This document shows positions 1 to 9,922 of a DNA stretch of 64,000 nucleotides, in pieces. The stretch's first letter is position 1. Each line of letters begins with the position of its first letter. The notes beneath the pieces are model-generated. The model was not told where the DNA came from. It was given only the letters and a program-made list of their open reading frames with translations, and searched no databases. A program made the translations under genes and the position numbers. Source of the stretch: CAG-791 sp045546175 (GTDB lineage Bacteria > Bacillota > Clostridia > Lachnospirales > Lachnospiraceae); assembly GCA_045546175.1 (NCBI GenBank), contig JAZQCI010000019.1, forward strand, positions 1 to 64,000, read 5' to 3'.

Positions 1-1114
<1,114 letters not shown>

Positions 1115-1144
1115 TTTAAACTGTTCCTCCAAAGGTTTATTCAA

Positions 1145-1161
1145 GGCTCGCAGAGCGAGCC
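1145..1161. repeat. REP-like palindrome (GGCTCGC family)
   Basis: A perfect 7-bp inverted repeat, GGCTCGC and GCGAGCC around a 3-base loop, lies in the gap between alaS and glyS. The 14-mer TTCAAGGCTCGCAG that covers it recurs at 47741-47754, and related hairpins occur at 33796-33812 and 36644-36660. All four are intergenic. Confidence 0.6.
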
Positions 1162-1180
1162 GCAGCGCTGTGTGCGCACG

Positions 1181-1217
1181 AATAACACAACGGGGGGATA
1201 ATCCCCCCTGTGTTATC
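1181..1217 (-). terminator. Hairpin downstream of glyS, probable terminator
   Basis: A long near-perfect inverted repeat (AATAACACA, then CGGGGGGAT, answered by ATCCCCCC and TGTGTTATC) starts at the glyS stop codon. The stem is strong but is not followed by a clear T-run, so it may act as a terminator or as an RNA 3'-end stabiliser. Confidence 0.6.
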
Positions 1218-2604
1218 AGAATTCGAATTTATCGGCAAACCACGCATCCAGCTCTGCGATCGGGACGCGTACCTGCTCCATGCTGTCTCTCATGCGGATC
1301 GTGACAGACTTGTCGGTCTCGGAATCAAAGTCATAGGTGACGCAGAAAGGAGTTCCGATCTCGTCCTGTCTTCTGTATCTCTTGCCGATGTTGCCTCTGT
1401 CGTCGTACTCGCAGTTGAACTTTTTGCTCAGGTTCCTGTAGACTTCGAAGGCCTGGTCGCCCAGCTTCTTGGACAGAGGAAGCACGCCGACCTTGACGGG
1501 CGCCAGCGCGGGATGGAATCTCATGACGGTTCTCTTGTCGCCGCCCTCGAGCTCCTCTTCGTCATAAGCTGCGCACAGGAAAGCCAGGGTCACGCGGTCT
1601 GCGCCCAAAGAAGGCTCGACAACGTAAGGGATGTATTTAGTCTTCTTGACATCGTCAAAGTAGCTCATATCCTCGCCGGATACGTTCTGGTGCTGAGTCA
1701 GGTCATAGTCGGTTCTGTCCGCGATGCCCCACAGCTCGCCCCATCCGAAGGGGAACAGGAACTCGATGTCGGTCGTAGCCTTGGAATAGAAAGAGAGCTC
1801 TTCCTTGTCGTGGTCTCTCATTCTGGTCTCCTCGGGCTTGAGGCCCAGCTTCATGAGCCAGTTCCAGCAGAAATCTTTCCAATAGGCAAACCACTCGAGA
1901 TCGGTATCGGGCTCGCAGAAGAACTCCATCTCCATCTGCTCGAACTCACGGGTTCTGAACGTGAAGTTGCCGGGTGTGATCTCATTGCGGAAGGACTTGC
2001 CGATCTGGCAGATTCCGAAAGGAACTTTCTTTCTGGAAGTTCTCTGTACGTTCTTGAAGTTTACGAAGATACCCTGCGCGGTCTCGGGTCTGAGATAGAC
2101 CGTGGAAGCGCTGCTCTCCGTGACGCCCTGGAAGGTCTTGAACATCAGGTTGAACTGACGGATGTCCGTCCAGTGGAACTTTCCGCAGCTGGGGCAGGGA
2201 ACGGCGAACTTGTTGATGAAGCCCATCATCTCGTCGCTGGTCCAGCCGTCGACGCTGCCGTCCAGAGTCATCTCGTGCTCTGCGGCATAGTCCTCGATCA
2301 GCTTGTCGGCGCGGAATCTCTCGCCGCAGGCCTTACAGTCCATGAGCGGATCGGAAAAGCTTGCCAGGTGTCCGCTGGCCACCCATGTCTGGGGGTTCAT
2401 CAGGATCGCGCAGTCAACGCCTACGTTCTCAGGGCTCTCCTGTACAAATTTCTGCCACCAGGCCTTCTTGACGTTGTTCTTGAGTTCGACGCCCAGATTG
2501 CCGTAGTCCCATGTGTTGGCCAGTCCGCCGTAGATCTGGGAACCGGGGTAAATGAATCCTCTGGCATTACACAGTGCCACGATCTTATCCATTGTCTTTT
2601 CCAT
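1216..2604 (-). CDS. glyS: Glycyl-tRNA synthetase, single-chain alpha2 type
   Basis: Charges tRNA-Gly using ATP. The 462-residue protein is the single-polypeptide form also found in archaea, eukaryotes and some Firmicutes, not the alpha/beta tetramer form. Visible class II features are the N-terminal GFIYPGSQIYGGLANTWDYG block, motif 2 around FRNEITPGNFTFRTREFEQME and the C-terminal anticodon-binding domain starting near LAPVKVGVLP; cysteine pairs (CKACGER, CPSCGKF) lie in the insertion between them. I chose the ATG at 2604 because AAAGGAG lies 10 bases upstream; an open frame continues 14 codons further but has no ribosome binding site. A sigma-A-type promoter lies about 100 bases upstream. 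No T-box leader was seen. Confidence 0.96.
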   Translation of the reverse strand: MEKTMDKIVALCNARGFIYPGSQIYGGLANTWDYGNLGVELKNNVKKAWWQKFVQESPENVGVDCAILMNPQTWVASGHLASFSDPLMDCKACGERFRADKLIEDYAAEHEMTLDGSVDGWTSDEMMGFINKFAVPCPSCGKFHWTDIRQFNLMFKTFQGVTESSASTVYLRPETAQGIFVNFKNVQRTSRKKVPFGICQIGKSFRNEITPGNFTFRTREFEQMEMEFFCEPDTDLEWFAYWKDFCWNWLMKLGLKPEETRMRDHDKEELSFYSKATTDIEFLFPFGWGELWGIADRTDYDLTQHQNVSGEDMSYFDDVKKTKYIPYVVEPSLGADRVTLAFLCAAYDEEELEGGDKRTVMRFHPALAPVKVGVLPLSKKLGDQAFEVYRNLSKKFNCEYDDRGNIGKRYRRQDEIGTPFCVTYDFDSETDKSVTIRMRDSMEQVRVPIAELDAWFADKFEF

Positions 2605-2670
2605 TGAATGCGTGCTCCTTTTATATAATTTCTTTTCTATTACCATCTGCTGTCAAAATAGTGATGACCC

Positions 2671-2691
2671 GCAATATAGTGGCAATATAGT
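2671..2691. repeat. Tandem 10-bp repeat in the glyS leader
   Basis: GCAATATAGT occurs twice with an 11-base period, at 2671-2680 and 2682-2691, between the glyS promoter and its start codon. One helical turn apart would suit a protein-binding site, but chance in an AT-rich leader is possible. Confidence 0.35.
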
Positions 2692-2704
2692 ACACTAACG
2701 CCTA

Positions 2705-2733
2705 ATTATAAAGCAGTCCAAAATGATTTGCAA
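2705..2733 (-). promoter_or_regulatory. Predicted sigma-A promoter of glyS
   Basis: On the minus strand TTGCAA (2733-2728) and TATAAT (2710-2705) are separated by exactly 17 bases. Transcription would begin near 2698 and give a leader of roughly 95 bases before the glyS ATG at 2604. Confidence 0.6.
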
Positions 2734-2758
2734 CGAGGAATCAGCCGGACCGCCGGTC

Positions 2759-3412
2759 TTATACAAGAACTTCCAGGATCTGCAGACTCTGAAACTTGTG
2801 ATCCCAGGTCCGCCCGCAGAGCCACTTGGCGTATCGCTCCAGCTCCGCAAGGACTTCCGGTTTGACGCCGAAGGAGTAGACCTTGGCCGGCGGCGTCCGG
2901 AAGAGAAAGTCCAGCGTGTACAACGTCGCGTCCAGATACTGCTCCGACCGCCTGGGACCGGGGTACTCCCCCTCCAGCATGACGGTCTTGATCTCGAACA
3001 CCGCTCTGACCAGCCGGTTGTCGAAGGCGTCCGACTCCAGGGCCCGCAGGCTCTGGTAAGCCAGTAGGAGCAGTGCCGTCTCGTCGTTGTTCTCTCTGGT
3101 CACATACTGCAGGATCTCCATGAAATACGATCCGTAACAGGCAGCCGTGATGTCCGAGCGAAGCTTTTCAAAGTAGTTGTCCACCTTGGCTTCCAGGATC
3201 TGATAGGCGCTTCTTCCCTGGTTGATCTTGAAGGTCCCGAAGACAAAGGGCGAGGCCGCCGCCATCACGGGACTGCCGGGCTTTCTGGCCCCTCTCGCAA
3301 ATCCCGAGATCCGGCCTCTCTCTTTTGTCAGGATCTCCACTCTCCTGTCATATTCACCTGCGGGAACACTGGTCAGGACCAGTCCCGTCACTTGCATGTC
3401 CGCGTTCATCAT
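2759..3412 (-). CDS. recO: DNA repair protein RecO
   Basis: RecO anneals single-stranded DNA and helps load RecA in the RecFOR recombination pathway. The 217-residue protein opens with the OB-fold typical of the family (VTGLVLTSVPAGEYDRRVEIL, then TKERGRISGFARGARKP), followed by the helical domain. It is shorter than the roughly 250-residue norm. The cysteine pairs that usually form a zinc finger before the C-terminal helices are absent; the chain passes directly from MLEGEYPGP to the last helices. I recall similar short forms in related anaerobes. No convincing ribosome binding site precedes the first ATG; a second one follows at residue 6. It lies 7 bases downstream of era and is probably translated from the same mRNA. 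Confidence 0.88.
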   Translation of the reverse strand: MMNADMQVTGLVLTSVPAGEYDRRVEILTKERGRISGFARGARKPGSPVMAAASPFVFGTFKINQGRSAYQILEAKVDNYFEKLRSDITAACYGSYFMEILQYVTRENNDETALLLLAYQSLRALESDAFDNRLVRAVFEIKTVMLEGEYPGPRRSEQYLDATLYTLDFLFRTPPAKVYSFGVKPEVLAELERYAKWLCGRTWDHKFQSLQILEVLV

Positions 3413-3419
3413 TTACAGG

Positions 3420-4436
3420 TCACTTTTTGTACTTTCGAATGTCGTATCCGAAGGACTTCATCTGCTGCTCGTTGTCCTTCCAGTCCTTTCTGACCTTGAC
3501 CCAGAGCTTGAGATTCACCTTGCACTGCAGCATATTCTCGATATCCGTTCTGGCCGCCGTCCCGATTTTCTTGAGCATGGCTCCCTGCTTGCCGATCACG
3601 ATCAGCTTGTGGCTCTCCCGCTCGCAGATGATGGAGGCGTCAATGTCGCAGATGTCCGTTCCGTCCTTTTTCTTTCTGTATTTCATGCTGTCGATGGTCA
3701 CCGCGATTCCGTGAGGAACTTCCTCCTGCAGAAGGCGCAGCGCCTTCTCCCTTATGATCTCCCCTGCGATCTCCCGCTCGGTCTCCGTCGTGACCTGGTC
3801 CTCGTCGTAGAAAGGCTCTCCCTCGGGGAGCAGGTCGAACAGGCTCTGCAGAAGGTCATCCGTGCCGATCCCCGTGCGGGCGCTCACCGGGATGATCCCC
3901 TTGAGGTTGGACGCGGAAGATGCCTTTCCCGCCGCCTCATTCTCTTCGCTGAGCGCCTTGACCGCCTCGTCATAGGCCTTCTGGTAGACGGCGATGACCG
4001 GAAGGATCTGTCCTTTTTTGACAGAGTCGATCTTGTTGATCAGAATCAGGACCGGCGTCTTTACGCCGGCCAGCTGTCCGATGATATCTTTGTCTTCCTC
4101 ACCCATCTTCTCTTTGGGCTCCACCAGCCACAGGACCACATCCACTTCCTTCAAGGTGCTCTGCGCCGCCTTGACCATGAACTCGCCCATTCTGGTCTTG
4201 GTCCGGTGGATGCCGGGCGTATCGAGAAAGACCACCTGTCCTCTGTCCTCGGTCAAAATAGTGCGCACCTGGGTCCTTGTCGTCTGCGGCTTATAGGACG
4301 TGATCGCGATCTTCTGCCCGATCAGGCGGTTCATCAGTGTGGATTTGCCCACGTTGGGCTTACCGATGATGGTCGCAAAACCCGCCTTTTTCGGCGCCGC
4401 TTCCTGCTTTGTCATTTCGTTATTATTCTCTGCCAT
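3420..4436 (-). CDS. era: GTPase Era (16S rRNA/30S assembly)
   Basis: Ras-like GTPase with a C-terminal KH domain that binds the 3' end of 16S rRNA and checks 30S subunit maturation. Visible motifs are G1 GKPNVGKST, G3 DTPGI, G4 NKID and G5 SARTG, then a KH domain with GKQGAMLKKIG near the C-terminus. The segment between G4 and G5 is longer than usual, with about 20 extra residues around SEENEAAGKASSASN. The ATG at 4436 is preceded by AGAGGAT at good spacing; the longer open frame to 4505 is probably untranslated. Neighbours are the M16 peptidase 43 bases upstream and recO immediately downstream, giving a probable M16-era-recO transcription unit. Confidence 0.95.
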   Translation of the reverse strand: MAENNNEMTKQEAAPKKAGFATIIGKPNVGKSTLMNRLIGQKIAITSYKPQTTRTQVRTILTEDRGQVVFLDTPGIHRTKTRMGEFMVKAAQSTLKEVDVVLWLVEPKEKMGEEDKDIIGQLAGVKTPVLILINKIDSVKKGQILPVIAVYQKAYDEAVKALSEENEAAGKASSASNLKGIIPVSARTGIGTDDLLQSLFDLLPEGEPFYDEDQVTTETEREIAGEIIREKALRLLQEEVPHGIAVTIDSMKYRKKKDGTDICDIDASIICERESHKLIVIGKQGAMLKKIGTAARTDIENMLQCKVNLKLWVKVRKDWKDNEQQMKSFGYDIRKYKK

Positions 4437-4479
4437 GCAGTTTTTATCCTCTACTTTACTTTGATTGAATTCCGTATTG

Positions 4480-7458
4480 TCACTGCAGCATTTCCAGCCT
4501 GTCAAATCTGTCCGCCTCGGCCTGGAGCTTCTCGGCGCTTCCGACGACGCAGAAGGCCTCCTCGCTCAGGAAGGCTTCGATGTGGCCGGCCAGAGCCCGG
4601 ATATCTTCCGGCGTGCAGTCGAGCATCTCGTTTTTCTCCCTGAGGACCATCTCTTCGGTGAGACCGGTCAGATAGGCGGAGAGAGAATACTTGCCGTAAA
4701 CGGAGGGCGTCATGGGGCGGTCCAGCGCGCTGACCGCGCCGATGATATATTTGGTCATGGAGCGCTCGTCCGCGTCAAACCCGCGCACATAGTCGGGCGC
4801 TTTCTCGAAGGTCTCGATGGTCTGCGCGAGATGAGGATCTCTGTAGGAGACGAAGTAAGCGCTTCCGTCCCTGGAAAAGCCGCTCATGCAGCCGTAGGCG
4901 CCGCCCTTGACTCTCACGTTGGTCCACAGATAGTCGTAGCCCAGGATCACGCGCAGGACTCTGAGGGCCCCTGTATAGGCGTATCCTCTGCTGCCAAAGC
5001 TTCCCGCCCTGCAGACATACTGCACCTGTCCGGCGGTTGTAAAGCCTTCTTTGACCTTGACGGGCGTCAGGCTGTAAGCCGCGCCGTACTGCGAAAAGTC
5101 CTCCTCCGCAGTCCTTCCCGCAGGAAGCGCCGCTGCCAGGGACGCCGTCTCGGCGGTGATCTGCGCGATGCTCTCCTCGTCCGCCGTGCAGTCCGTCATC
5201 AGGTGGTCCGCCCGGAAGATGTACTGCGTCATCTCCTCAAGAACCGCGATCAGTTCGTCCGCCTCTCCCTTTTCAAGAAGTCCGCAGACCTCATCCAGCT
5301 TGTGATAAGCTTCCAGGCCGTTCACACAGTCCATGATAAGCGAAGTCTCGGAGAATCCGGCCGACGCCCTGACCAGGGCGGTCGCGTGTCCGGAGGAAGG
5401 AAGATCCGCGCGCATGGCGGCTCTCTCCTCTTCGAGCACTTCCAGGATGCGGGCCTTGCTGTCCCACTTTGTCGCCGTAATGATCTCCTTCACCAGCCGG
5501 AAGGCGTGGTCCAGATTGCTGTGCAGGACTTTGCTCGTCACTTCTACGGTCAGTCTGTATTTTGACGGGTCCGCGTTCTGCGTGTAGGCGCTGATAGTGG
5601 CCCCGATTCCGCCTGTGTAGATATTGATCTCCTGATCCAGCTGCGCGTAAGAGAAGTTTTCCGTGTCAAGAACACCCAGGAGCGTCTTAAGGATTCCCAG
5701 ATAAGGGAAGAACTTCTGCGGGAGCTTCGAAATGTCGAACATAAAGGTCAGGTAATCGATTCCCGATGTACCCATCGGGTGCGCGATCACCGGCGTCTCA
5801 AGTCGTCGGTCTCCGCCGAGCTCTGCGTACGCCGTCTCGACCTTATTGACGAAAGGCTTGACCTCCCTGCTCAGGTCCTCCCTGCGCAGCATGGGGATCT
5901 TCTCCAGGTCTTCCTTGCTGTCCGGCGTCTCCTGCCATTTTCTCAGAGCGGCCAGGTCGTCGACGATTTTCTGCCGCTCCTCTTTTGTCAGGCTCTGCGC
6001 GTAGCTCTCCATCTTCTGCCGCAGCTCCTCGCCCATCTTCTCTGTCAGTCCCACCTCGGGCGTCATCACTACGATCGCCTTGTGGGGATTTTCCAGGAAA
6101 TGCTTTCGGATCAGCGCTTCAAAATATCCCTTGTCCATCTTCTCTCTCAGGGAAGCGAAGGCCTCTCCGAGCTCGAGGTTGATAAAGGGAGTCGCGTCGT
6201 CGTACAGCCATGTGTCCAGGGCGCCCAGTCCGTAGACCAGTCCCTTGGGATAGAAGCCGTAATTGGCCTCCCTGTACTTGAACTCAAAGCGGTTGATGCT
6301 GGCAAGAAGCGCGCGCTGGTCCAGTCCCTCGTCGGCGATCTTTCTCAGCGTCTCCTCGATGGTCGCGATAAACTCTTCTTTCTTTTCGGGATCCGTATAC
6401 TTGGCCGTCACCGTGTAGCTGGGCTGCCGGATGCCGAGTTCCAGAAGGGAGTAAACTTCTTCTCCGATTCCCTTGTCTCTGAGCGCTTTTTTGACCGGGG
6501 CGCCTTCCGCGTCGCAGAGCATGTAGTCGATGACCTTGAAGGCCAGGTCCAGCTCGGTATCCAGTCCGTCGGGCGCCAGAGCGACATTCCATGTCAGGTA
6601 GCTGCGCCCCTGCAGTTCCTCCTCGGACTGCACGGAGTAGTGCTCGAGAGCCTCGGCGGGCTTGTCGAAGGGCGGCTCAAAGCCGATCTCCGAGTCGATC
6701 TCCAGCCTGTCAAAATGCGACAGATAGGCCTCGTCCAGATAGGTCAGCCTCTCCTCCATATCCATGTCGCCGTACAGGTAAATGTAGCTGTTGGACGGAT
6801 GATAATATCTTCTGTGGAAATCCAGATAGGCCTCATAAGTCAGATCCGGAATATAGACCGGGTCGCCGCCGGACTCCACGGCATAAGTTGTGTGCGGATA
6901 GAGCGCACTGTAAATACTGCGCGCCAAAACATCGTCCGCCGAAGAGAGCGCCCCCTTCATCTCGTTGTAGACCACGCCGTTCACCGTGATGGGGCTGTCC
7001 GCGTCCTCCGCCTCGTAGTGCCAGCCTTCCTGGCGGAATATATTCTGTTCTTTGTAGATATTGGGATAGAATACTGCGTCCAGATACACGTGCATCAGAT
7101 TCTTGAAATCCGTGTCGTTGCAGCTGGCCACCGGATAGACCGTCTTGTCCGGATAGGTCATGGCGTTGAGGAAAGTGTTCAGGGATCCCTTCACAAGTTC
7201 CACGAAAGGGTCCTTGACCGGGAAATCTCTCGATCCGCACAGCACGGTGTGCTCGATGATATGCGCCACCCCGGTGGAATCTTCCGGGGGCGTACGAAAT
7301 GCGATATAGAAGACTTTGTTGTCGTCCTCAGAAGGAAGAAGGGCCACTCTTGCGCCCGTCTTTTTGTGTCTCAGAAGAAGGCTGTCGCAGCCTGTGTCCT
7401 TCAGGTACTGATGCTGAAGGAGTTCATATTTTTCCAAAATTCTGTTCGTAACTTCCAT
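4480..7458 (-). CDS. M16C zinc metallopeptidase, presequence-protease (PreP/Cym1)-like
   Basis: A 992-residue, two-half insulinase-superfamily protein. The inverted zinc motif HIIEH is at residues 66-70 inside the block GVAHIIEHTVLCGSRDFPV, and the VNEMKGAL-like downstream block (YNEMKGALSSADDV) supplies the further acidic ligand region. The long second half is the usual inactive mirror repeat (DYLTFMFDISKL onward). Family members degrade small unfolded peptides in a closed chamber; no signal peptide is seen, so it is probably cytoplasmic. Start chosen at 7458 because GTGAGGAA precedes the ATG; the open frame extends upstream without a ribosome site. It sits between the accessory block upstream and era downstream, and its higher GC usage resembles the housekeeping genes. 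Confidence 0.92.
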   Translation of the reverse strand: MEVTNRILEKYELLQHQYLKDTGCDSLLLRHKKTGARVALLPSEDDNKVFYIAFRTPPEDSTGVAHIIEHTVLCGSRDFPVKDPFVELVKGSLNTFLNAMTYPDKTVYPVASCNDTDFKNLMHVYLDAVFYPNIYKEQNIFRQEGWHYEAEDADSPITVNGVVYNEMKGALSSADDVLARSIYSALYPHTTYAVESGGDPVYIPDLTYEAYLDFHRRYYHPSNSYIYLYGDMDMEERLTYLDEAYLSHFDRLEIDSEIGFEPPFDKPAEALEHYSVQSEEELQGRSYLTWNVALAPDGLDTELDLAFKVIDYMLCDAEGAPVKKALRDKGIGEEVYSLLELGIRQPSYTVTAKYTDPEKKEEFIATIEETLRKIADEGLDQRALLASINRFEFKYREANYGFYPKGLVYGLGALDTWLYDDATPFINLELGEAFASLREKMDKGYFEALIRKHFLENPHKAIVVMTPEVGLTEKMGEELRQKMESYAQSLTKEERQKIVDDLAALRKWQETPDSKEDLEKIPMLRREDLSREVKPFVNKVETAYAELGGDRRLETPVIAHPMGTSGIDYLTFMFDISKLPQKFFPYLGILKTLLGVLDTENFSYAQLDQEINIYTGGIGATISAYTQNADPSKYRLTVEVTSKVLHSNLDHAFRLVKEIITATKWDSKARILEVLEEERAAMRADLPSSGHATALVRASAGFSETSLIMDCVNGLEAYHKLDEVCGLLEKGEADELIAVLEEMTQYIFRADHLMTDCTADEESIAQITAETASLAAALPAGRTAEEDFSQYGAAYSLTPVKVKEGFTTAGQVQYVCRAGSFGSRGYAYTGALRVLRVILGYDYLWTNVRVKGGAYGCMSGFSRDGSAYFVSYRDPHLAQTIETFEKAPDYVRGFDADERSMTKYIIGAVSALDRPMTPSVYGKYSLSAYLTGLTEEMVLREKNEMLDCTPEDIRALAGHIEAFLSEEAFCVVGSAEKLQAEADRFDRLEMLQ

Positions 7459-7540
7459 TAGTTCCTCACTGTTTTCCTGCTTATCTGTTCTCTGAAAAGC
7501 GCTGTACCCGCTGTTATAATAAAAGTTTTCCGGGTATATT

Positions 7541-8434
7541 TTACTTTTCAACCCACATTGCCGGCCTCACACCAAACGAATTATTGAAAACAAGCATGCC
7601 GTATTCGAGGACTGCGCCTTCGCAATTGACATATCTTGCGTAGTGAGGGTCCGCCCCCGCGTCGCCTATCCAATACCAGCAGTTCCCGTTGGTGTACTCG
7701 TAAACGCCCTGCGCCTGTGCGTAATCCGTGGCACTCGCCGTTCTGTCCGAATCCGACGAAAAGTATTGTCTCAGTTCCGACGAGTTCAGGATAAAGACCT
7801 GATCAGATGTATAATTGCCGTCTTCATCCGTGTGGTCTGCAGAGACAATGCTCTGAATCTGTTCTTGCGCGAAGGCATCCTCTTTGAATGTCGAATTTAA
7901 CCAGGCACGGAGCGAACAGTTTTCCCAGGTCGTCACTTCCCATACATCGTTATAGCAGACCTCGTCGATCACTTCCGCTGTGATCAGTAAAACCCGGTTG
8001 TCTTCTTCGCTAAGGACGCGCCATTCCAGGGGTTCCTTGCCGTTTTCCGGATTGTTGTCCTGCTCATAGGTGCCAAACGAAACGTAATCGCCGACAGATG
8101 TCTGATCTGTAATAGTATTGACAATCACAGTCTCATCGGCAGCAGACTCGTTTGTATCCTGAGCGTTGTCTTCCTGTTCAACGTCAGTGTCACTTTCCTG
8201 ATCTGTATCAGGTTCCTTCTCCGTTTCCGGCGAATCGGGCTGAGCAGACTCTTCCGGGTTCGTTTGCCCGGCTTCTGCTTTCTCATTTGTCTGTGTCGCC
8301 GCAGGCTGTGGCTTATCCGGTTTTCTGATCAGCATGTATGCAATTAATCCGATAGCGAGGCAGACAACCAGAGCAGCAACAGGAATCAGAATTTTAATGC
8401 TTTCCTTTTTGTTTGAATTGTTATCAGGATTCAA
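7541..8434 (-). CDS. Membrane-anchored protein with C-terminal DUF6273-like domain
   Basis: Last gene of the accessory block. The protein (about 297 residues) has a short charged N-terminus, one membrane segment (KILIPVAALVVCLAIGLIAY), a long acidic Glu/Asp/Ser/Thr/Pro-rich linker, then a compact domain with the pattern FGTYEQD...EWRVL...VLLITAEVIDE...WENCSLRAWLN, ending GVRPAMWV. That pattern resembles the DUF6273 family common on clostridial surface proteins; its function is unknown. The domain should face outwards. A TTG start at 8434 is chosen because AAAGGGG lies 8 bases before it; an upstream TTG at 8464 has no such site. Its membrane anchor is nearly identical to that of the adjacent leucine-rich protein, suggesting domain swapping on a shared anchor. 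Confidence 0.72.
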   Translation of the reverse strand: MNPDNNSNKKESIKILIPVAALVVCLAIGLIAYMLIRKPDKPQPAATQTNEKAEAGQTNPEESAQPDSPETEKEPDTDQESDTDVEQEDNAQDTNESAADETVIVNTITDQTSVGDYVSFGTYEQDNNPENGKEPLEWRVLSEEDNRVLLITAEVIDEVCYNDVWEVTTWENCSLRAWLNSTFKEDAFAQEQIQSIVSADHTDEDGNYTSDQVFILNSSELRQYFSSDSDRTASATDYAQAQGVYEYTNGNCWYWIGDAGADPHYARYVNCEGAVLEYGMLVFNNSFGVRPAMWVEK

Positions 8435-8530
8435 GTTAATTTCCCCTTTTATCAGCTGTATCAATCAGTAAATTGAATTACAGATAGTATTGTTATCATT
8501 GTCCGGGACGTCTTCTTCTCACGCAAAGTC

Positions 8531-9529
8531 TCAGTCTGTTATGATCTCCGCGCCGTCCGGTAAACTGTCAATAGGTGAATAATCCTCAATCGGGTTGTCT
8601 GCCGCTTCCAGATGACTGAGATTCTGCAGCCTGCTGAGGACACTGATGTCTCTGATCCGGTTCCCGCTCATGGTTAACCCCGTTAACCGGGTCAGATCAT
8701 ATAAGGCACTGATATCTTCGATCTGATTATACCCCATGCTCAGATATGTCAGATCTGTCATATTTTCAATAGGGCTGATATCACTGATCCGGTTCATTGC
8801 AATATAGAGCTCTTTCATTTTCGTATGATCCCGGAGCGCTTCAATGCTGTGAATATTGTTACTCCTGATATCAAATATTTCAAGATTCATAAGGTCGGCA
8901 ACCGTTGAAATATCTGATATATCATTGCCGTACAGATCGAGCCGCCTGAGCTTTCTCAGCTCCTTTAGCGGAGAAACGTCTTGTATGTTATTCTGTTCCA
9001 GTCCGATATCGATAAGCGACATCAACTTGCTCAGTTCGCTAAGATCGGAAACGGAATTGGAGGAAAGGTCCAGTTTCTCCAGTGACGTAAAAGCGGACAA
9101 ACCTGCCAGATTCCGGATCTTCCCATACCGGTTTTCTTTTTCTCCGGAGAGATTGAGTTCTGTATAGTCTTTAGCATCAGCGTCGGTGATGTCGCGATCC
9201 CAGATTCCGGTTTCTCTCCTGATCGCATATTCAAGAGCCGGGTCTTCAAAAGACAGGATTGCTGCTTCGATCTCCTTTTCCGGCGCCTCATCCGCTTCCG
9301 TGCTGTCGGCAGCTTGTTCAGCCTCTTTCCCGCTGTCCTCCTCTTCCTTGTTGTTCTCTGCCTCAATGTTTGTTTCAGAGGACGACGCGGCTTGTTCTTT
9401 CGGGATGCCTGCTCCGCCGTTGTTGGTATCTCTCAATTTCAGATATGCCAAAAGGCCGATTGCAATACACACCATCGCCGCTGCGATAGGAATCAGAATC
9501 ATCCTGTTATCTTTTTTCTTTCCGTCCAT
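8531..9529 (-). CDS. Membrane-anchored leucine-rich repeat (internalin-like) protein
   Basis: The 332-residue protein has an N-terminal membrane segment (RMILIPIAAAMVCIAIGLLAY), an acidic low-complexity stalk to about residue 90, a cap segment (DPALEYAIRRETGIWDRDITDADA) and then roughly eight 22-residue leucine-rich repeats of internalin type, with the recurrent unit LxxLxLxxNxIxDISxLxxL. Such caps and repeats usually make outward-facing protein-binding arcs. No sortase signal is present, so the N-terminal helix is the anchor. The ATG follows AAGGAGATAAA. It lies between the DUF6273-like gene and the zinc-ribbon gene and is probably part of the same transcript. A role in partner recognition is inference. 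Confidence 0.8.
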   Translation of the reverse strand: MDGKKKDNRMILIPIAAAMVCIAIGLLAYLKLRDTNNGGAGIPKEQAASSSETNIEAENNKEEEDSGKEAEQAADSTEADEAPEKEIEAAILSFEDPALEYAIRRETGIWDRDITDADAKDYTELNLSGEKENRYGKIRNLAGLSAFTSLEKLDLSSNSVSDLSELSKLMSLIDIGLEQNNIQDVSPLKELRKLRRLDLYGNDISDISTVADLMNLEIFDIRSNNIHSIEALRDHTKMKELYIAMNRISDISPIENMTDLTYLSMGYNQIEDISALYDLTRLTGLTMSGNRIRDISVLSRLQNLSHLEAADNPIEDYSPIDSLPDGAEIITD

Positions 9530-9592
9530 TTTATCTCCTTGGCACCTGTAATCTGCAGTCTTTGTTTCGGAATGTCTGACTGAAGGACTGTA

Positions 9593-9919
9593 TTAAGTAT
9601 TTTCAGATGATACGGCCTCATCTTCTATTGTCACTTCGCAAGCATAAAACCCCCGAATGTGCCGAGAATCATATGCGCTCGTTAAACTCTCCGCGCGAAG
9701 ATGAATAAGCACCGAAGCGGCAACACAGGCAGCAGCGATAATTATTCCGATCAGGATAAACTGCAGTTTGGAAGGCTCTTCAATGACACCGTAATCCTTG
9801 GACTGCTCTGTTTTAGGTCCCTCCGCAGCATTTCCTTCTTTTTCAACCAGCGGACTTCCGCATTTCATGCAGAAGCTTCCCTCTTCGTAAACCGCACCGC
9901 ATTTACTACATACTTTCAT
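9593..9919 (-). CDS. Small zinc-ribbon membrane protein
   Basis: A 108-residue protein starting with a rubredoxin-like zinc ribbon (CSKCGAVYEEGSFCMKCGSPL, two CxxC pairs), a short hydrophilic linker, and one membrane helix (LQFILIGIIIAAACVAASVLIHL) with a short tail. Zinc-ribbon plus single-helix proteins are common in Firmicutes and usually have no known function; the ribbon should be cytoplasmic. The start codon follows the HerA-like gene stop by only 3 bases (TTGGGGTTAAAGA before the ATG), so the two are translationally linked. In context it may connect the cytoplasmic ATPases to the membrane; that is inference. Confidence 0.7.
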   Translation of the reverse strand: MKVCSKCGAVYEEGSFCMKCGSPLVEKEGNAAEGPKTEQSKDYGVIEEPSKLQFILIGIIIAAACVAASVLIHLRAESLTSAYDSRHIRGFYACEVTIEDEAVSSENT

Positions 9920-9922
9920 TCT

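Noticed and set aside
1210..2607. Long plus-strand open frame opposite glyS (and similar ones opposite rnr, M16, ruvB, ilvC, ilvB and ffh)
   Set aside because: These frames mirror high-GC coding genes on the other strand, have no ribosome sites and encode no recognisable protein.
2605..2758. T-box riboswitch ahead of glyS
   Set aside because: The leader is under 100 bases and has neither the T-box consensus nor a terminator/antiterminator pair.
7450..7560. Attachment-site copy of the ssrA 3' end at the far border of the block
   Set aside because: I compared the ssrA end sequence with this stretch by eye and found no match.
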